A stretch of 64,000 nt of DNA, from assembly GCF_018143015.1 (NCBI RefSeq), contig NC_054741.1, forward strand, positions 62,649,697 through 62,713,696, in the 5' to 3' direction. The notes beneath the pieces were generated by a model. The model had not been told where the DNA came from. It saw only the letters and a list, made by a program, of their open reading frames with translations, and did no database searches. The stretch comes from Lytechinus variegatus (lineage: Eukaryota > Echinodermata > Echinoidea > Temnopleuroida > Toxopneustidae). This document shows positions 53,086-64,000 of this stretch, in pieces; the stretch's first letter is position 1, and each line of letters begins with the position of its first letter. The translations under genes and the position numbers were made by a program.

Positions 53086-53181
53086 CACCACGGTGGCGGA
53101 TTTTTATTTTCAAATATGTTAAAGAAAACTAAATTTCTCATCTATATTCCAAAAAATAGAATTTGCCACCGTGGTGCTTAG
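53086..53181. repeat. Short GC-rich hairpin element
   Basis: AAGCACCACGGTGGC at the left and its exact reverse GCCACCGTGGTGCTT at the right, about 65 AT-rich bases between. Probably a very small MITE. Confidence 0.75.
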
Positions 53182-53189
53182 ACGCTATT

Positions 53190-54060
53190 GAAGAAAGAAG
53201 ACACATTTATGCTGAAAAAATGCAAGAGGAGGTTAGTCTCTGCGTTCAGCCTTTGTGCCGCGATACTCCGCTACATGTTGTAGCCGAACGTGCAGTGTGT
53301 GTGTGTGTACAAAGTGTGCATAGAGCTATGGTACTACCATGGACATTCCATGATCATGCTGAAAGTTATTTTGGGTACGGCATTACGTAATATATGATAA
53401 GAAAGACTCGGAAAATATATTCGTTCCTATGGTAATAACCTCTAACCAGCTCTCCGGCGGTTTTGTGCTATGGAAAATGGATATGCAGTAGTTCTGCAGT
53501 TCTCGATAATGTTCATAATCTAAACCATTGATCTCACACCTGTTCAATGCTAGCATGGATCATGTCGAATGGAGAATGGTCATGATCATAATGACATCAT
53601 GATAATTATTCTCATCTGGGCTGGACGTTTGAGGGAAGTTTGGACATGGATCGAGCTGACGTGACAGGCAGACTTTTATAATGCACTTTATTTGGTGACC
53701 GCTAGCCCCAAATACTTTGCAGTATGTATGTTTTGAATGTGAATACAGTATACTTTTTTCCATTTCGTTGGCTTCGTCAACCAGCCAATGATTGTTTTAG
53801 GACAGACCTGTATTCGGCATGTTTTGAAATTGCCCGGGAAATTGCATATCGACTTAATAATTTCCATGACTTCCGCCGGCACTAGTAGTGGAAATAATAT
53901 TATAATGAATTGATTATGGATTGTGCATCAGATCATAAGCTGAAGATGAATGCTGAGGTGGAATTAACATGAAAGTTGGATATTAAGGATATGACGGTGG
54001 ATCCAAAAATATGGTCTAATTACGGTACATTTAACGTCAGGATTAAGGGTAAGTGATGAA
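53190..54060. other. No gene recognised
   Basis: Mixed-composition spacer. A minus segment at 53806-53878 (PAEVMEIIKSICNFPGNFKT) has splice-like edges, but its phase does not join the neighbours. Confidence 0.4.
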
Positions 54061-54862
54061 CGAAAATCAAATTGAATGCTTGACAATAAATAAGAGAGAG
54101 AGAGGGGGAGAGAGAGGCACATGTTCTAAAGATAACAATGTCCAGAAGAATGCACGGTTGTATCATGGAGCTAACAGCTCTATGGTTGTATACACGCGAA
54201 CACATTTTCACCGCTCTTACCGAGTGTTCGCACACATACATAAGGGTCTGAAAACAGCCGAGAAAGACTACATAGGGCGAAGGTTTTCAGCGGTGATTCA
54301 CGCTTCGGTGAACGCAACTATCTCGAAAAAGGGACATTTCAAACGATCTCGGAAAAGCGGGAGTTTCCCTGACTGTTTACACACAGCATTTCGTAAACGT
54401 AAACAACAAGACAAAGTGACCTAAATAATATGTGACCAATATTGGATAAAATCCTGCTTAGAGGGGAAGGCTTTAAAAAATGATAAGAGAATAAACGAAC
54501 ACTGGTTTCACCTGAAACTTCTAGAATCCAACAACCATTAATCATACTAATCCAAAGGATATAAAGACTGACATTAATTAAGCTACATACGTGATATACT
54601 ACTAAAAACTGCCATAAATATGGTTGTAAGATTACTTTACCTGCGCATACACACTCAATTTCATTTTCATTTTATCTAATCCTCTTTGTTGCCTATATCA
54701 ATCCTCTTCTCATTCTTTTTCAATGAATAATGGAAATTTGGCGATGGTTATATTCCTATCAACACAATGGGGTATATCTAATTGTAAAAATATGTTGATA
54801 TCCGGAGCTAGTATTTGAAAATTTATTGCATACATTATTGAAAAATGTGTAATGATGCATAC

Positions 54863-54984
54863 CTATGTGTCGAGCGATAAACACTGAAAACAAGAGAAAT
54901 GACTTAATAGCTGCTGTAACTGCCATCACAATAGATATGAGATCGACATGGAAATCAATATCTTCTTTACTGTCATCAGTTCTT
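54863..54984 (-). CDS. Unrecognised gene, exon with hydrophobic segment
   Basis: 122 bases, acceptor TTTTTTCGTTATATAG, donor ATAG|GTATGC; phase 2 in, 1 out, joining 52924-53025. Reads RTDDSKEDIDFHVDLISIVM, AVTAAIKSFLLFSVFIARHI: an acidic start and then about 25 mostly hydrophobic residues, likely a membrane helix. The frame is open upstream too. An internal TTTTCAG at 54884-54890 could instead give a 21-base exon in the same frame. The family is not recognised. Confidence 0.5.
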
Positions 54985-55109
54985 CTATATAACGAAAAAA
55001 CAAGGTGTTCAAGGAAGACAATTATGTACATTTATAATGTTCTTTTCATATTTATTGAAGTAGGTTTTTCGGCAATTGCCCACCTTCTTCCCCCCAGCGT
55101 TCCCTGATC

Positions 55110-56440
55110 AAATAAAAAATCAATGGAAAGAGATAATGATAAATAAGGGAAGGACATGAACAGGGGTGAAACATGATAGGCCTATAGATTTTTTTTTCAT
55201 ATCATGTCAAGCTATCACAAAATCAGACTTTTATTTGGAATTTGGAAAATGTATACACACTTTCATTTAAAAAGGACGATTTGATATTTAATCAAAACAA
55301 TTAAAACAGGTCCTAATGTATTCAATATAACGTTAGACATAAAAACGCCCATACTCGGAGTCAATAAGACTTGTTTTGATTGTACAAGTAGGAATATACT
55401 GATGTTTTAAACATCTAGGAAAGAAAATGAAGTGAGAAGTTGTTATAATATATTATTACATGTAGGCATCACAGTGAACCTTCCCTTCCCCTTCTCCAGG
55501 TGCATTGCTCAGATTTTTTTTTCTAGTTCATTACTGCATATAGGGGCTAGGCGTCGAAGTATCACCCCTTAATTGATAATTTCTAAATTCACTTTCCATA
55601 CATTAATATCAAGAACTTACTTTGATTCATACAATCCGTCTACTCTCTTTCAGGTCTATCATGTTTATCGGCCACGTTCTCTCTTCCTTTCGATATAGTA
55701 TTTTACTTCTAATTTTCCCGAGTCCAGATAGTTAAACTGAAATTCCGGAACGTCTGCTTTGTAAATGTGGCATTTCTATCCTACTGCCAAACGAGGAAGT
55801 GGCGGGGTTATACCATTTTAAACAACCTCTTCCGTCATGGGAGGGGGGACATCTATTGCTGCGTCCCCCAATCAAATAAAAAAGACAATCCTCTTCGCTG
55901 ACGCCCACGCTTTGCATATTTACATCTTATTTCGCGCATGCAATGTAAGTCAATTTAATGGTAGTTTGAATATCAGTGGATTTAAATTTTGAAAGCATTG
56001 CCCTATCAATAATTGATATTTTAATTCAGGTTTTGTTTATCATGTTTATGGTAGTTTATCATCTTTATGAAACAAACTACAAGACACGTCGATAAAGAAT
56101 GATATGTTAATGATATCCTTTTCTGTTTAATGATTGTAAGTTAATCCTTTAAATGGGAGATAAATCAAATACAGTTATTTTCACTAATCGTGCCAAAAGA
56201 CGATACCTAAATTAGAACAATACTTTCAAATGAGCTGAAAAGATATTCCAACAAGTGAAATTGATTAAGGATGATTCAATACTTCGTGCAGCAATTTTTC
56301 TGATTGATGTGAAGATATTCGCTTTCTTTCTCCGATATTTCAAAATTTCCCGGATTTATCAAACTGAGGGTATTAGAAGTGATTTTCGCTTAAGAGAACA
56401 CATTGATGTTAATATTTGTACATTATCATCAAGGTCACTT
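55110..56440. other. No gene recognised
   Basis: AT-rich spacer. A 61-codon minus frame at 55732-55917 lacks splice or family support. Confidence 0.4.
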
Positions 56441-56443
56441 GGA

Positions 56444-57847
56444 GAGTGGCGTAGCTAGGATTTTTTTCCTGGGGGGTGGGCACTGGGGGTACTTGCTTTT
56501 TCAGGGGGGGGGGGGCACAGGCCATTTTTTCCGGTGTGTATGTGTCACAAGGGCGGATCAGACTTTCGCCAATAAGGGACCGGGCCCGAAATTATCTTCA
56601 CCTATATTTTCCCCGATCAGTCATTTCTTAGTTTTATTCTAATAAAACGGAAATCCCAGGGGGGACATAAACATGAAATAATCTCACAAGCCTTATAAAA
56701 AGTGCGAACGCGAAGCAAGAGAGATTTTTTTCACTTTCATGTATTTTGTCCTGAAAATTTTATATTCTGGGCAATGTTATATGTGATCCTGAACAAGATT
56801 TGTATGTAACTAGATGGTTACTGCAAACCCAGGATATTAGCAGAAATTTGTATTAATTATTCTAGAATTATCGAAAAGGGGCCTGTTAAGGACTGCTTAC
56901 AGTTACCCACGAAGACGGTATATGTTTCAATAATGCGAGCGCGAAGCGCGAGCAATTTTTTTTACATTCCAACCTAAAAAATTGTCATTCTAAGCACTTT
57001 TTGCATTAATAAATGGGATAGGTATGTAACTAAACAATTGATGCGAGCGCGAAGCGCGAGGGGAAGAAAATTGAGATTTTAGACCTAAAAACACTGCACT
57101 CTATTCATATTTTGTAAATCATAAATAGGATATAGTTAATTGGGTATCATCAATAATGCAATCGTGAAGCGTGAGCAGACAATTATTGATATTCTGATGT
57201 GAAACTGGATAATTTAAGCACATTTTAAATAAAGAACATGCAGACTATCGCGCATGTTTTAGATTTAGACCTAGAATCTGGACATTCTGAATACATTCGT
57301 TTAATGGAACGTTATGGAATTCACATAGACAATATGAACTTGGCAAATCAAAGACAATGTGACCACGCGGCGTGAGCTTAAAATGCTGATATGTTGACCA
57401 TAAAACGGACATTTTACAGAGCACTTAAATTTGTAAATGAAAAAAAAAAATAATGAAAGCTCGATGTCCGAGCTAAAATATGTTTTATATATTGATTTCA
57501 AAACTTGCTCCACATCAGTCTAATGAGCAAGATATGAATCTCATCGAACAGGCAATTCTGGCGCGAAGCGCAAGAAATTTTTTTATATAGTAACATGAAA
57601 GATTTTTTTTTTGCAAATCTTCCCCTCACATTATTTCATTCACTCGTCTTCCTCCTCTTATTCTTTTCCTCTTATTTTATTTGTCCTCTTCTTTCTTTCT
57701 TCTTCTTTTCCCCTTTTCTTTTCCTCTTTCTCCCTATTTTTTTTGCTCTGCCATTTTTTCGGGGGGGGGGGGGCACCTGGGGGGCACACCAAATCTCAGG
57801 GGGGGGCACGTGCCCCCCAGGCCCCCCCCCCCGTAGCTAAGCCACTG
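56444..57847 (+). mobile_element. hAT-like element, duplication CACTTGGA
   Basis: Left end GAGTGGCGTAGCTAGG, right end read inward CAGTGGCTTAGCTACGG. Flanked by perfect CACTTGGA at 56436-56443 and 57848-57855. 1404 bases, non-coding. Interior: G runs, GCGAGCGCGAAGCGCGAGC copies, then the ATCATAAAACGG... to GGGGGGCACCTGGGG block shared with 15240-16279. This is the complete reference copy for those fragments. Confidence 0.9.
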
Positions 57848-57904
57848 CACTTGGATTCCCGAAGATTCCAATTATTCCCGTATCGATCACTATTCTAAAT
57901 ACAG

Positions 57905-58060
57905 GAGGAGGTGCCGTGGCCGAGTGGTCTAACTGAGCGCCTGGATATACATGGAAAGTCCGGGGTTCGATCCGCGGCAACTATGCCCGTAAGCAAGGCA
58001 TTTAATCTACAATGCTCTTTTATCCTGCTTTCAAATAAATGGAAATACTATATGCATTAT
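57905..58060 (+). repeat. tRNA-Leu/Ser-like SINE
   Basis: GGTGCCGTGGCCGAGTGGTC gives an A box in the style of long-variable-arm tRNAs; GGGGTTCGATCCGCGGC is the B box. A non-tRNA body follows (GCCCGTAAGCAAGGCATTTA). Acceptor-stem pairing is imperfect, so this is a SINE or tRNA pseudogene. Confidence 0.65.
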
Positions 58061-58079
58061 TGGTAACTAGGTGTGCACT

Positions 58080-59700
58080 TGTTTTTTTTTTAAATACAGG
58101 GCCTACAGCGAGCGCATCGATCGAGAGGAAGAACTATTTCTTTTGGTGGTTTGCAATAAGTGTGATTCATCTTCAGAGTGGACAATGGGCCTAAAATTTT
58201 AGGTCATTCAGGTCACTTCGCTTGTTTAATCCGTTTGTTTCCGCATCCAATCTTAATACAAATATATATATATGAGCGAACGAAACGAGAGAGGAACATA
58301 TGCTCTCTTTTCACTGTCAACGTCTTGAACGTGTCACTTTGTAAGCACAACTCTTCATTTGTCAGTGAGACATCGATACCCGCATCTCAAACCACATTTC
58401 TCTTTCAAAAATTAATTCTAAAATGTTGGTATTGCGACAGCCGAAGAATTTCGGTTTCTACCTGCAAAAAAAACAAGCAAGCGGCATTTTCTCAAAATCG
58501 TAGAATTTTCAATAGTTGGGCATTTGTTTGCTACAGCAAGCCCCCTGATTGTTGAAACTGTATCATTTCTTTAACTATTCACCTAATATTGAATTCAAAT
58601 GCTGTTGCTTTATGCTTTGAGTAAAGAGTAATGTATCGTTTCGGCCAGTATCTCAGTCGACAGATTATGAATATCCAATTTGGTACGCTAATAACGGGTT
58701 CTCTTGAAAATGAACTTCCTATATAAATGAAGGTGAAATTTGCAATTACCAATAGTACACAAAGTACATGTCATGGTAGTTATATCAACATAATGCACAC
58801 CCGATGCTGAAGTCTAGAATCAATATACAGGCGACTACCTTTCACCTCATTAGGTTCAGTGATGTCACAAACTGACTCGTGCAGAACTTGCAATTACAAA
58901 TAGGCTCATTGAACTCTTCCAAGTCTTGTAATTTAATGCGATTCTTTAATTCATTCAATAATTACACATAAAATTGTTTTGCATCTCTTGATGAATCTAT
59001 AGCACTTATATCAAGTTAATTTGTCATATTGCTGCTATCAGAAATATAGTTACCATATAGGAGTTTGGGTGGTCATTTTTGGGACTAACGCAAGTCATAC
59101 CCACAAAAGAATACAAGGTGTATATACCGTGAAACCGCTACAACGATTCTCTCTTCGCCATGGAAACCAGATTACAATTACGCCTAGCAAAGATCCAAAT
59201 TCAAATAATGATGGGTTACAAATAAAAATGATATTTTCAGTCTCGTTTTAAATTATTGATAAAACTTTGTTGGATACTATTCAATCAATGATAGCGATAC
59301 CGACGCTATGGTATTAGCACTCTTGGTTTCTGGTTCTTTAGTTATATTGTGTTTGAAAATTTGTATATCGGATAAAAGATCAGAACTGCATGAAATCGAC
59401 TGATGCTTAGGAATGTTAGGAATGACTGATGCTTAGGAATTTCAAGCAAACAAATGTGTGGGAGTCTCCATAGGGTTAGGGTCTTTTCTTTATAAACCAC
59501 TCATCTATACGTACTATCAATTCTAACCAACACATACGTGTGTAAAAATCAATTATTTTAAATCGTGTGCTATCTGATCAATGCTGAGATATTACGACAG
59601 TTTCCCTCACAATGCACACAAGCTTGTATGATAGCTCTTCCATTAATGACAAATCTACAAAATGTAAAAGTACTTAAGTACTTCATCAAATCGAATATAA
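58080..59700. other. No gene recognised
   Basis: AT-rich spacer between the SINE and the MITE at 59707. No phase-coherent exons on either strand. Confidence 0.4.
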
Positions 59701-59706
59701 ACCAAT

Positions 59707-60260
59707 CCCGGAGGGGCCACTTACATTGACGAGTGGATACCATGCGCGACCAAAAAAACACGTAAAAAGAATGTCTTTTTCACGATAGGGCACGTTACGT
59801 ACGTAACGTGATAAGGGTGCCAAAAACACAAAAATAATGACAAAAGGGTATCTATTTCGCTAGGAAAATTACGTGTTTAGGGTCGAATTTGCGGGGATGA
59901 TAAAACAAAATTAAAATGTTTTATAAAGGATGTCCTTTTTGCCCCAACACTACGTGTTTAGAGTCCGATTTGCGAGAGGTGTAGAAGTGGGGTCGTACTA
60001 AACCAAATAAGGTAAAGCCGACGACCGAAGGAACCGTAACAATAAAACATTCCTGTACTTGTTTAGGGGTTCATTTCAGGAATATTTGCCAAGAGTATCG
60101 TTTTTGTTTCCAATACTTGTTAAGGGTAGGGTTTCACACGCCAATACTTGTTAAGGGGTTCATTTTCAGAATATGGAAATTACGTGTTTAGGGTGCTTTT
60201 CGAGACCCCTTGGTCGCGCATGGTATCCACTCGTGAATGGAAGTGGCCCCCCCCCCCGGG
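59707..60260. mobile_element. CCCGGGG foldback MITE, copy 2
   Basis: Ends CCCGGAGGGGCCACTTACAT and (inward) CCCGGGGGGG with GGCCACTTCCATTCACGAG, both followed by TGGATACCATGCGCGACCA. Flanks AAACCAAT (59699-59706) and AAACCAGT (60261-60268) agree at 7 of 8. Opposite orientation to 30649-31207, similar length (554 vs 559). Confidence 0.88.
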
Positions 60261-60399
60261 AAACCAGTCAAAATGGCATAATAAAAACTAATCGAAAAGG
60301 CATAATGAAAAACAAATCGAAATGGCACAATGAAGAACCAATCAATCTATAATCGATGAAGAAAAATCAATTCTATTTCAACCACAATCTTGATGAAAA

Positions 60400-60620
60400 T
60401 TAAAGGCCAAGTTCGGTGAGAAGTCGTGTTCCCATAGCTCTGACAGCAGCATGTATCTCTTCATAAGAAGGTTGGATCTGATTAGCTGGAAGAGCAAACC
60501 CGTATCGACCTGTATCGCGTAGTTCTATGGTATAGGAGTACTTGGCCCCTATGCCCGATTTCGTTGCGTCGGTCGTAAATGGGGCGTATCCAAAATCCTT
60601 GCTTGAGCCGGACGTAGCAT
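60400..60620 (-). CDS. M14 zinc carboxypeptidase, last exon
   Basis: 221 bases from acceptor CGACTATACAG to TAA at 60400-60402. Reads [11 protein letters not shown], a short insertion, [20 protein letters not shown] and [13 protein letters not shown]. Family knowledge: (K/P)-Y-S-(Y/F)-T-x-ELRDTG-x-(Y/F)-GF-x-LP is the C-terminal signature of carboxypeptidase A/B enzymes, and the Glu of ELRDTG is the general base (Glu270 in bovine CPA). These remove C-terminal residues and are usually secreted. Phase 1 joins the previous exon. Only the C-terminal quarter is in view, so A versus B specificity cannot be read. Confidence 0.9.
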
Positions 60621-60649
60621 CTGTATAGTCGAAATGTTATGAATGATGA

Positions 60650-60960
60650 CGGAGGTGATGATGGTGGCAATTGATGATGATTATGATGATAATAATGAGA
60701 ATGATGATGATGATGATGAGGAGGAGGAGGAAGATAACGATGATGAATAGGAAGAAGAAGAAAAGGAAGAGGAGGAGGAAAAGGACGTCGACGACGAGGA
60801 GAAACAGGAGGAGGAGGAGGAAGACGATAAAGAAGAAGGAGAGGAAGAGAAGGGGGGGAGGAAAAGATGATAATATGGTTAAGATGATTGAGGTGGTGGT
60901 GGCGGTGATGATGATGATGATGATGATGGAAGAAGCAAGAGAAAAGAGGGGAGAATAAAA
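60650..60960. repeat. (GAT)/(GAG)/(GAA) microsatellite
   Basis: Imperfect GATGAT, GAGGAG and GAAGAA triplets in the last intron of the carboxypeptidase gene. The His/Pro/Ser-rich minus frame and Met/Arg/Lys-rich plus frame are repeat by-products. Confidence 0.85.
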
Positions 60961-61384
60961 TGCAAAAAATGATGGTCGGAGGGAGAAGTATATGAAGAAG
61001 GGGAAGAAGAGATGGTAATAAGAAAAAAGGAGGAGAAATAAAAGAGAAACAAGAAAAAGGGATAAACGAAGTAAAAACGCTCTTCATATCGTGGGTACAT
61101 ATTGTAGTATTCTCCAAATTTATCTATAATGAGAAAAAATATATATTTATAAATATGATTATATTCTAACATCAAAGTCAAATGCATACGCTTTAGAAAA
61201 TAAAGCTAAAATGGTATCACAACGTAAGTTTGTATTCCAAACGACGGTCATGATTGTTTAATTTCGTATAAGATTATAATCTTTTAAGGAAAGCTATAAA
61301 ACTTTTCTGAAATGCATGCAGTCTCATAATACCAACTCGAACAAGGAAGACCGTCAGCTTGGTCTGTAATAAAAAGTTTTCGCA

Positions 61385-61670
61385 ATCGCGACGGGAATGG
61401 ATTGTACAACACAGAAAATCTATTGAAAATGCCTGTCAAATCACATTGAACGGCTTAGAGGTCTTTGTCGAAAATTTGTAAACCGGGACATCAGCTATTC
61501 CTAAGATTAGGAGCTGAAGAAAAATCGCAACTATGACGTTTATTAAGAGTCCAGGACAAAACTGCTGTTTTGATTCAAAGATTTTCGACAAAGGCTACTT
61601 TATCATGAAGGGCTTTTGACAATAGATTCCCTACGATCCTGAAAGCGTCCGCGTAGTAATTGTGAAAGCT
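61385..61670. repeat. Dispersed repeat, copy 3 of 3
   Basis: ATGGATTGTACAACACAG, AATCACATTGAACG, TTTTGACAATAGATTCCCTA and CGTAGTAATTGTG match 25615-25860 in order. Confidence 0.6.
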
Positions 61671-61671
61671 C

Positions 61672-61700
61672 TCTAATTTGATTTGATTTGATTTGATTTT
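61672..61700. repeat. (TTTGA)n microsatellite
   Basis: Five tandem TTTGA/TTTGATT units just left of the carboxypeptidase donor at 61712. Confidence 0.85.
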
Positions 61701-61713
61701 AATAACGACTTAC

Positions 61714-61798
61714 AGAGGATTTCTGCGCCGACTCCATGCTCATATGTCTTCCGATGTGTTTCTTTTATAGCGGTTGCCATTTCGACGGCCATCGCCAT
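61714..61798 (-). CDS. M14 zinc carboxypeptidase, penultimate exon
   Basis: 85 bases, acceptor CTATATCTATCAG, donor CTCT|GTAAGT; phase 0 in, 1 out. Reads MAMAVEMATAIKETHRKTYE then HGVGAEIL, completing ...ILYATSGSS with the last exon. Family knowledge: this is the helix and strand before the (Q/Y)-A-S-G-G/S-S region of carboxypeptidase A/B. Upstream exons with the zinc ligands (HxxE and His196-equivalent) are not in the window. Confidence 0.82.
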
Positions 61799-61882
61799 CT
61801 GATAGATATAGTTATCATGAACAAGAAAACATGAAAATATGATATCATGAAGAAAAACTTAGTTGCTTACGTACATTTTGAT

Positions 61883-61940
61883 CAGTGGCGTAGACAGGTC
61901 CTTAGACCTGGGGGGGATGATCCCTAGCTGGGTCATACTT

Positions 61941-62007
<67 letters not shown>

Positions 62008-63486
62008 CATATAAATATAAATAATGAAGGAGATAACGTACTCGATAAAAACAAAATATCATGGGCCAAAGCAGACGAGATAAAGATAACAAAATAACAC
62101 GATCTGCCTCATGGATTATCTCGTGTGTCTTTTAATCACTTTGCTTTCAGCAATAAACAGGGCATCCAGTAATAAACAAACTTCCTTGCACATTTTTCAT
62201 GGCAGTAATCTTTTGTTTGATTAATGACAATGAGTAAAGATGATCATAAGAGAAATGTCATTTGTCGGATGTCTAGTTATCAGCTTGGTCATGACAGTCC
62301 TGCTAAACATGATCTGGAATAACTAGTATTCCTTATTTTACTAGTATAGTACTATACTCTTTTAAAAGTAGCGATATTGTTAATGGTCAAACAAATGAAT
62401 CAACAACTAAAGGAATAAACAGCCAAATAACTAAAAAAAATATCAATTACAATGATAGTAATAGGGGTAAAATAAAAAAAGCTCAACATTATATTTCGTA
62501 TCCACGTGCAGATATGCGGACACTAAAATGATAAGCACACTCTGTTTAAAATTACCATGATTACAAAGGCTTGATTGAATTAAGTATGGAAATGAAATAA
62601 ACCTCACCGGGTTGTCGGAAGTAAACTGTATAGATAGTAACTTGTTATAATTTCGATTCATTTCTTATTATGTACCTTGTTATGATGATTATGATAAAAA
62701 CATAGGTAAGGAAATGTAACAGTTTATAACCTTCAAACCTAGAAGACTGCGCACGTACAGAAATCACTGGTATAAGTAATTCCAAAATACATTGCGCCTC
62801 GACTTACTTCTTCTTGAAACTGGAAGACGTTTATTTTCACCCAATATAGTTATGCAAAACAGTCCTTAACAGTAAAGGATTATTTCATTCCAAAATCATT
62901 CATTTACTAATTCGCTCCTTAGAGACTGAAAATTGTCACCTTTCCTTTGCAAAGTAGGGGTTGAGGACATGGCCAGCAGGGAAAAGGGTCAGTGTATGTG
63001 TATAGGTAATTTCTTATTAATTCGTTTGAACAGTGTTAATGTGTTATGGAAGCAATTGCTCTGAAAGGGAGTGATTAAACGACACTTTCTTAAATCTGTA
63101 ATGAAATATTTTGAACTTATCTCCTTTGCAAATACATAATTATTATAAGGAAATGTACTTGGTGAAACTCTGAATAACGATCCTTAAATGTATATGACGA
63201 CGCAAGACAGTTGTTATTACTTAAAACTTGCAAGTTGTAAATGCATATAAGATGATTGACTCTGAATAAAAGTCCAATTTTGATCATGTTTGTCATTGCT
63301 GTACGTTATGATTATTACTGCTATTATTATTGATTGATTTTAACTAGCATTCATTGCTTTATTACTGTATAGTTTTGCTTCTTCCCCACTGAAACCTGGG
63401 GGGGATGATTGTACATACCATCCCCCCCACCTAAAATTCTGGGGGGGGGATGCATCCCCCCATCCCCCCCGCTATCTACGCCCCTG
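61883..63486. mobile_element. hAT-like element, duplication ATTTTGAT
   Basis: Left end CAGTGGCGTAGACAGG, right end read inward CAGGGGCGTAGATAGCGG. Flanked by perfect ATTTTGAT at 61875-61882 and 63487-63494. 1604 bases, non-coding, with G runs near both ends and a TA microsatellite inside. It sits in the upstream intron of the carboxypeptidase gene. Confidence 0.9.
61941..62002. repeat. (TA)n microsatellite
   Basis: About 60 bases of almost pure TA within the hAT-like element. Confidence 0.95.
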
Positions 63487-63494
63487 ATTTTGAT

Positions 63495-64000
63495 ACAAGT
63501 AAAGAAAGACATCTGACTCCCTTCAGGAAGGCATATTAGCCGTACAATTTGGAAAAAGTATGATCCCCTTTTCCGTTGGCAAAAGCCAGATCCGCCACTA
63601 GCTAATGTATACGAAAAGGAAAGGCTATCCATCGATCAATGAGTAGCCTGTATCTTTAAAAAATTGTCTTGAAAATCTGATATTACCAACAAAACAAGTG
63701 GTAGGCCTACTGTTGTAAAAAATATTGGCAAAAAATGGCAAAGACATCGGCAAACTTGTTGGGTTATTGCGTTCGTTCCAAGAAATTCTAAACTTATCGA
63801 CACGCATCAGAAATAACAATGATAATAATATCAAAGTCCAGAGGCTAATCCACTGGGCCAAGACGCTCCACAAAAATCGTCATATTACAAACAGATATCA
63901 TCAAAATTGTAAGTGAATTCTGCTATTTGCCTATATAGTTAATAACATTTTTACCTTTTATCCGATATAATCATGTCACCTTTGTCTGGCTGACCTTTAC
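63495..64000. other. No gene supported at right edge
   Basis: AATCCACTGGGCCA followed by CTCCACAAA (63847-63877) also occurs at 16280-16310, so part is repeat. The last bases read on the minus strand as GQPDKGDMIISDK before a GTAAAA donor-like site; this could be an exon edge but cannot be tested without sequence to the right. Confidence 0.35.

Noticed and set aside
53806..53878. Minus segment PAEVMEIIKSICNFPGNFKT as an exon of the unrecognised gene
   Set aside because: Splice-like edges exist, but it leaves in phase 0 while the next exon needs phase 1.
57905..57985. Functional tRNA-Leu or tRNA-Ser gene
   Set aside because: A and B boxes are good, but acceptor-stem pairing is imperfect and a SINE-like body follows.
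60482..61117. 211-codon His/Pro/Ser-rich minus frame
   Set aside because: Its end overlaps the real carboxypeptidase exon in another frame, and the rest is triplet microsatellite.

Overview
This is nuclear DNA from an animal, most likely a marine invertebrate deuterostome such as a sea urchin or other echinoderm. Coding is in short exons with GT-AG introns, the sequence is AT-rich, and it is densely packed with terminal-inverted-repeat (TIR) elements, tRNA-derived SINEs, LINEs and minisatellites. The taxon is an inference from repeat style; no rRNA or mitochondrial marker is present. There are no operons, no CRISPR array and no convincing functional tRNA gene.

Host genes, all on the minus strand, read from high to low coordinates: (1) the last two exons of an M14 zinc carboxypeptidase (60400-61798), whose 5' part lies beyond the right edge; (2) three or four exons of an unrecognised protein with one hydrophobic segment (52097-54984); (3) an 11-exon gene at 22703-29869 that I read as a type I membrane protein: an unrecognised Cys-containing exon, a sushi/CCP module, a Thr/Ser/Pro-rich stalk, one transmembrane helix, then a complete caspase domain with catalytic His and Cys; its 5' end is not found; (4) the first two exons of a monocarboxylate-transporter-like (SLC16) gene (1002-8146), running off the left edge. 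All eleven exons of gene 3 join in matching splice phase, so the receptor-caspase architecture is the main discovery candidate.

Mobile DNA fills the rest. 1-10 kb: TA-flanked foldback elements, a broken Tc1/mariner transposon (5001-7528) carrying a nested LINE fragment, and TTAA-flanked foldbacks. 11-22 kb: a (GATA/GGTA) microsatellite with a SINE, small TIR elements, a 29-bp minisatellite, G-rich hAT-like debris, a 0.8-kb polypurine tract, LINE remnants and a 33-bp minisatellite. 30-34 kb: foldback elements, two of them built from 53-bp palindromic modules. 34220-44462: a hAT-like element bounded by the perfect 8-bp duplication ATAGAACC, itself interrupted by an apparently intact two-ORF LINE (Tx1-like). 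44.8-51.3 kb: a second L1-type LINE with one frameshift and one stop. 56-64 kb: two more hAT-like elements with perfect 8-bp duplications and a MITE matching one at 30.6 kb.

The elements stack in readable layers (LINE in hAT in foldback; LINE in Tc1; MITE in SINE; hAT in MITE), so their relative ages can be ordered from sequence alone.
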